DNA of 14,268 nt from an uncultured Clostridia bacterium. Its GTDB lineage: Bacteria > Bacillota_A > Clostridia > Christensenellales > Borkfalkiaceae. The stretch spans positions 1 to 14,268 of the forward strand of contig CAKQXZ010000054.1 of the NCBI GenBank assembly GCA_934292955.1. Reading direction: 5' to 3'. This document shows positions 13,069 through 14,268 of the stretch, one piece after another. The stretch's first letter is position 1. Every line of letters starts with the position of its first letter. The notes beneath the pieces were generated by a model. That model worked only from the letters and a program-made list of their open reading frames with translations, did not search any database and had not been told where the DNA came from. The position numbers and the translations under genes were made by a program.

Positions 13069-14268
13069 ATGACACACAACGCAAAAAAAACCGGGATATT
13101 TATGCTTGCATTGGGGCTGGCTATGTGGCTTACGGTAATTCTCGGTATGGCGTCGGTCAACCCGCAGACGGCTCGCGCCGAAACGACGACGATCGATACG
13201 CTCGAGGTGGCGTTCAAAAAGGTAAACGCAGGTGACAGTCTTGCCGCCGCGTTTGAATTCGAGGACGAAACGGAAAAAACGCTTAAAGTTCCTGCCGGCG
13301 CAAACTATACCGCAACGCTCTTATTCGTATCAAAAAACGGACAAATGACGACGTTGTGGGACAAAAACAAAGCATCGTTCCCGTGGAGCAGGGTTGAAAA
13401 CCAACCTGTCGAGCAGAAAGTTGCCTATTGCATCCGCGTTCGTTTTGCGACGAAAGAAAACTATACACTATCCAAAGACGTTGACGCATTGAAAAGAAAG
13501 CTTAAAGTTTCCGGAGCGGAGCTCGGCAAAGGCAAGGATATAGAATTTTGGGAGAGTGCCGGGCAAAACCGCGCTTCAACAACAATAGATATGGATTTTA
13601 TCATTTCCAGAGGAATGAATTATTTCGGTTATCCGCGATACATATCTCCCCGAATCGACGAAAAGGTGTCGGGCAAAATCGGCACGGATTTTACCGACAC
13701 GGGTATATGGATCAGCGGCGCGCCCGCTCCTTATACGTATGAGGCAAAGATTGCGCCCATAGGAATGGAAATTCAGACAAGCAACATTTTTGACGAGTCG
13801 AATTGTTACTATCAAATAATCGCAAAAAACGCAATGGACGGCGGAACGATGTACGTCACCGCAACGGCGGCGGACGGGCAGACTTGCGATATTCCCGTCA
13901 CGATTGCAGCCGTATCGGGCGGACACGAGCATACATGGGTTGAACAAATCGAGAAGATAGATTTCGAACATCACGGCTACACAAAATGCACCGATCCCGA
14001 TTGTCCCGGCGTTGCCCCTGCTTTTGACAAAGACTCGCAGTATACAAGCCACGAGTTCTATTCGGGCTGTAACGCAAAGTGCAAAACGTGCGGCGATCTC
14101 GGCAATCCCGACGCAAAGCACAATTTCTCTGCCATTGCGAGCGGTGACGACGCAACTTGCCACGTGTTTAAGTGCGCTTGCGGCGAAGTTGAAAAAGACG
14201 AAAACGGCAACCCCGTTAAAGAAAAACACAGCGGCGGCATTCAGACATGTTTAAGCGGCGCAAAGTGC
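13069..14268 (+). CDS. secreted Cys/His-rich surface protein, N-terminal 400 codons
   Basis: The frame opens at ATG 13069, 8 nt after AAAGGAG, and is still open at the window end. A signal peptide is clear: MTHNAKKTG, a hydrophobic core, and a cleavage-type ARA|ET site at about 37/38. Residues 40-200 form an unknown region, and 205-283 look like an Ig- or cadherin-like beta domain with the phrase GGTMYVTATAADGQ. From 286 on, the protein is rich in paired cysteines and histidines (HEHTW, CTDPDC, CNAKCKTC, HNF, CHVFKCAC, HSGG, CLSGAKC), resembling the repeated knuckle-like modules of some Clostridia surface proteins. The C-terminal anchor, if any, is outside the window. Function is unknown; adhesion or carbohydrate contact is a guess. 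Confidence 0.82.
   Translation, partial: MTHNAKKTGIFMLALGLAMWLTVILGMASVNPQTARAETTTIDTLEVAFKKVNAGDSLAAAFEFEDETEKTLKVPAGANYTATLLFVSKNGQMTTLWDKNKASFPWSRVENQPVEQKVAYCIRVRFATKENYTLSKDVDALKRKLKVSGAELGKGKDIEFWESAGQNRASTTIDMDFIISRGMNYFGYPRYISPRIDEKVSGKIGTDFTDTGIWISGAPAPYTYEAKIAPIGMEIQTSNIFDESNCYYQIIAKNAMDGGTMYVTATAADGQTCDIPVTIAAVSGGHEHTWVEQIEKIDFEHHGYTKCTDPDCPGVAPAFDKDSQYTSHEFYSGCNAKCKTCGDLGNPDAKHNFSAIASGDDATCHVFKCACGEVEKDENGNPVKEKHSGGIQTCLSGAKC

Noticed and set aside
13576..14229. 217-residue minus-strand open frame
   Set aside because: It lies opposite the secreted-protein gene, has no good ribosome site, and its composition is that of a complementary-strand artefact. The plus-strand frame has a signal peptide and a strong ribosome site.
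1..14268. CRISPR array, retron, or rRNA/tRNA genes
   Set aside because: No regularly spaced direct repeats, reverse transcriptase or recognisable rRNA/tRNA sequence was seen on either strand.

Overview
The window looks like a mobile-element cargo region joined to chromosomal genes of a low-to-mid-GC Firmicute, probably a gut Clostridia-type bacterium. The reasons are strong GGAGG-type ribosome binding sites, a Gram-positive conjugation-element gene set (PcfJ-like, PcfK-like, ArdA), a lipoprotein solute-binding protein, and AT-rich intergenic DNA. No search was possible, so the lineage is inference.

Positions 1-4391 hold a tightly packed leftward (minus-strand) operon typical of the accessory part of conjugative or integrative elements. 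In transcription order it has two small unknown genes (103 and 71 aa), antirestriction protein ArdA, a 137-aa conserved-looking protein, a small gene split by an inserted repeat element, a fusion of a PcfK/AcrIIA9-like domain to a MutS domain-I-like module, a PcfJ-like protein, and the first 37 codons of another gene. Gaps are mostly 1-30 bp and one junction is an ATGA overlap. The operon pairs counter-defence (ArdA, AcrIIA9-like) with conjugation-accessory functions.

Positions 4392-8546 hold a divergent unit. An imperfect inverted repeat carries two copies of the operon leader facing outwards. It is followed by a consensus promoter and one large, AT-rich gene for a 1234-aa protein. Its N-terminus resembles a nuclease-like module and the rest is a long helical body with no visible P-loop. 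It is the best candidate here for an undescribed system, most plausibly a single-gene defence protein.

Positions 8547-9793 lack an intact gene but are dense in structure: hairpins, a perfect palindrome, a second copy of the inserted repeat element, two rightward terminators, and a broken duplicate of the 103-aa gene lying against the stop of the next gene. The two inserted elements (about 300 and 280 bp) share TTAGCCGA...TCGGCTAA ends, apparent TA target duplications, and a three-helix (Y-shaped) fold in which all helices are kept although much of the sequence differs.

Positions 9794-14268 look chromosomal and are richer in GC. A leftward pair encodes a lipoprotein solute-binding protein and, 25 bp downstream, a membrane-spanning sensor with a cytoplasmic LuxR-type DNA-binding domain. 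The pair has a consensus promoter followed by a tandem operator-like repeat. Divergent from it is the start (400 codons) of a secreted Cys/His-rich surface protein that runs off the window.
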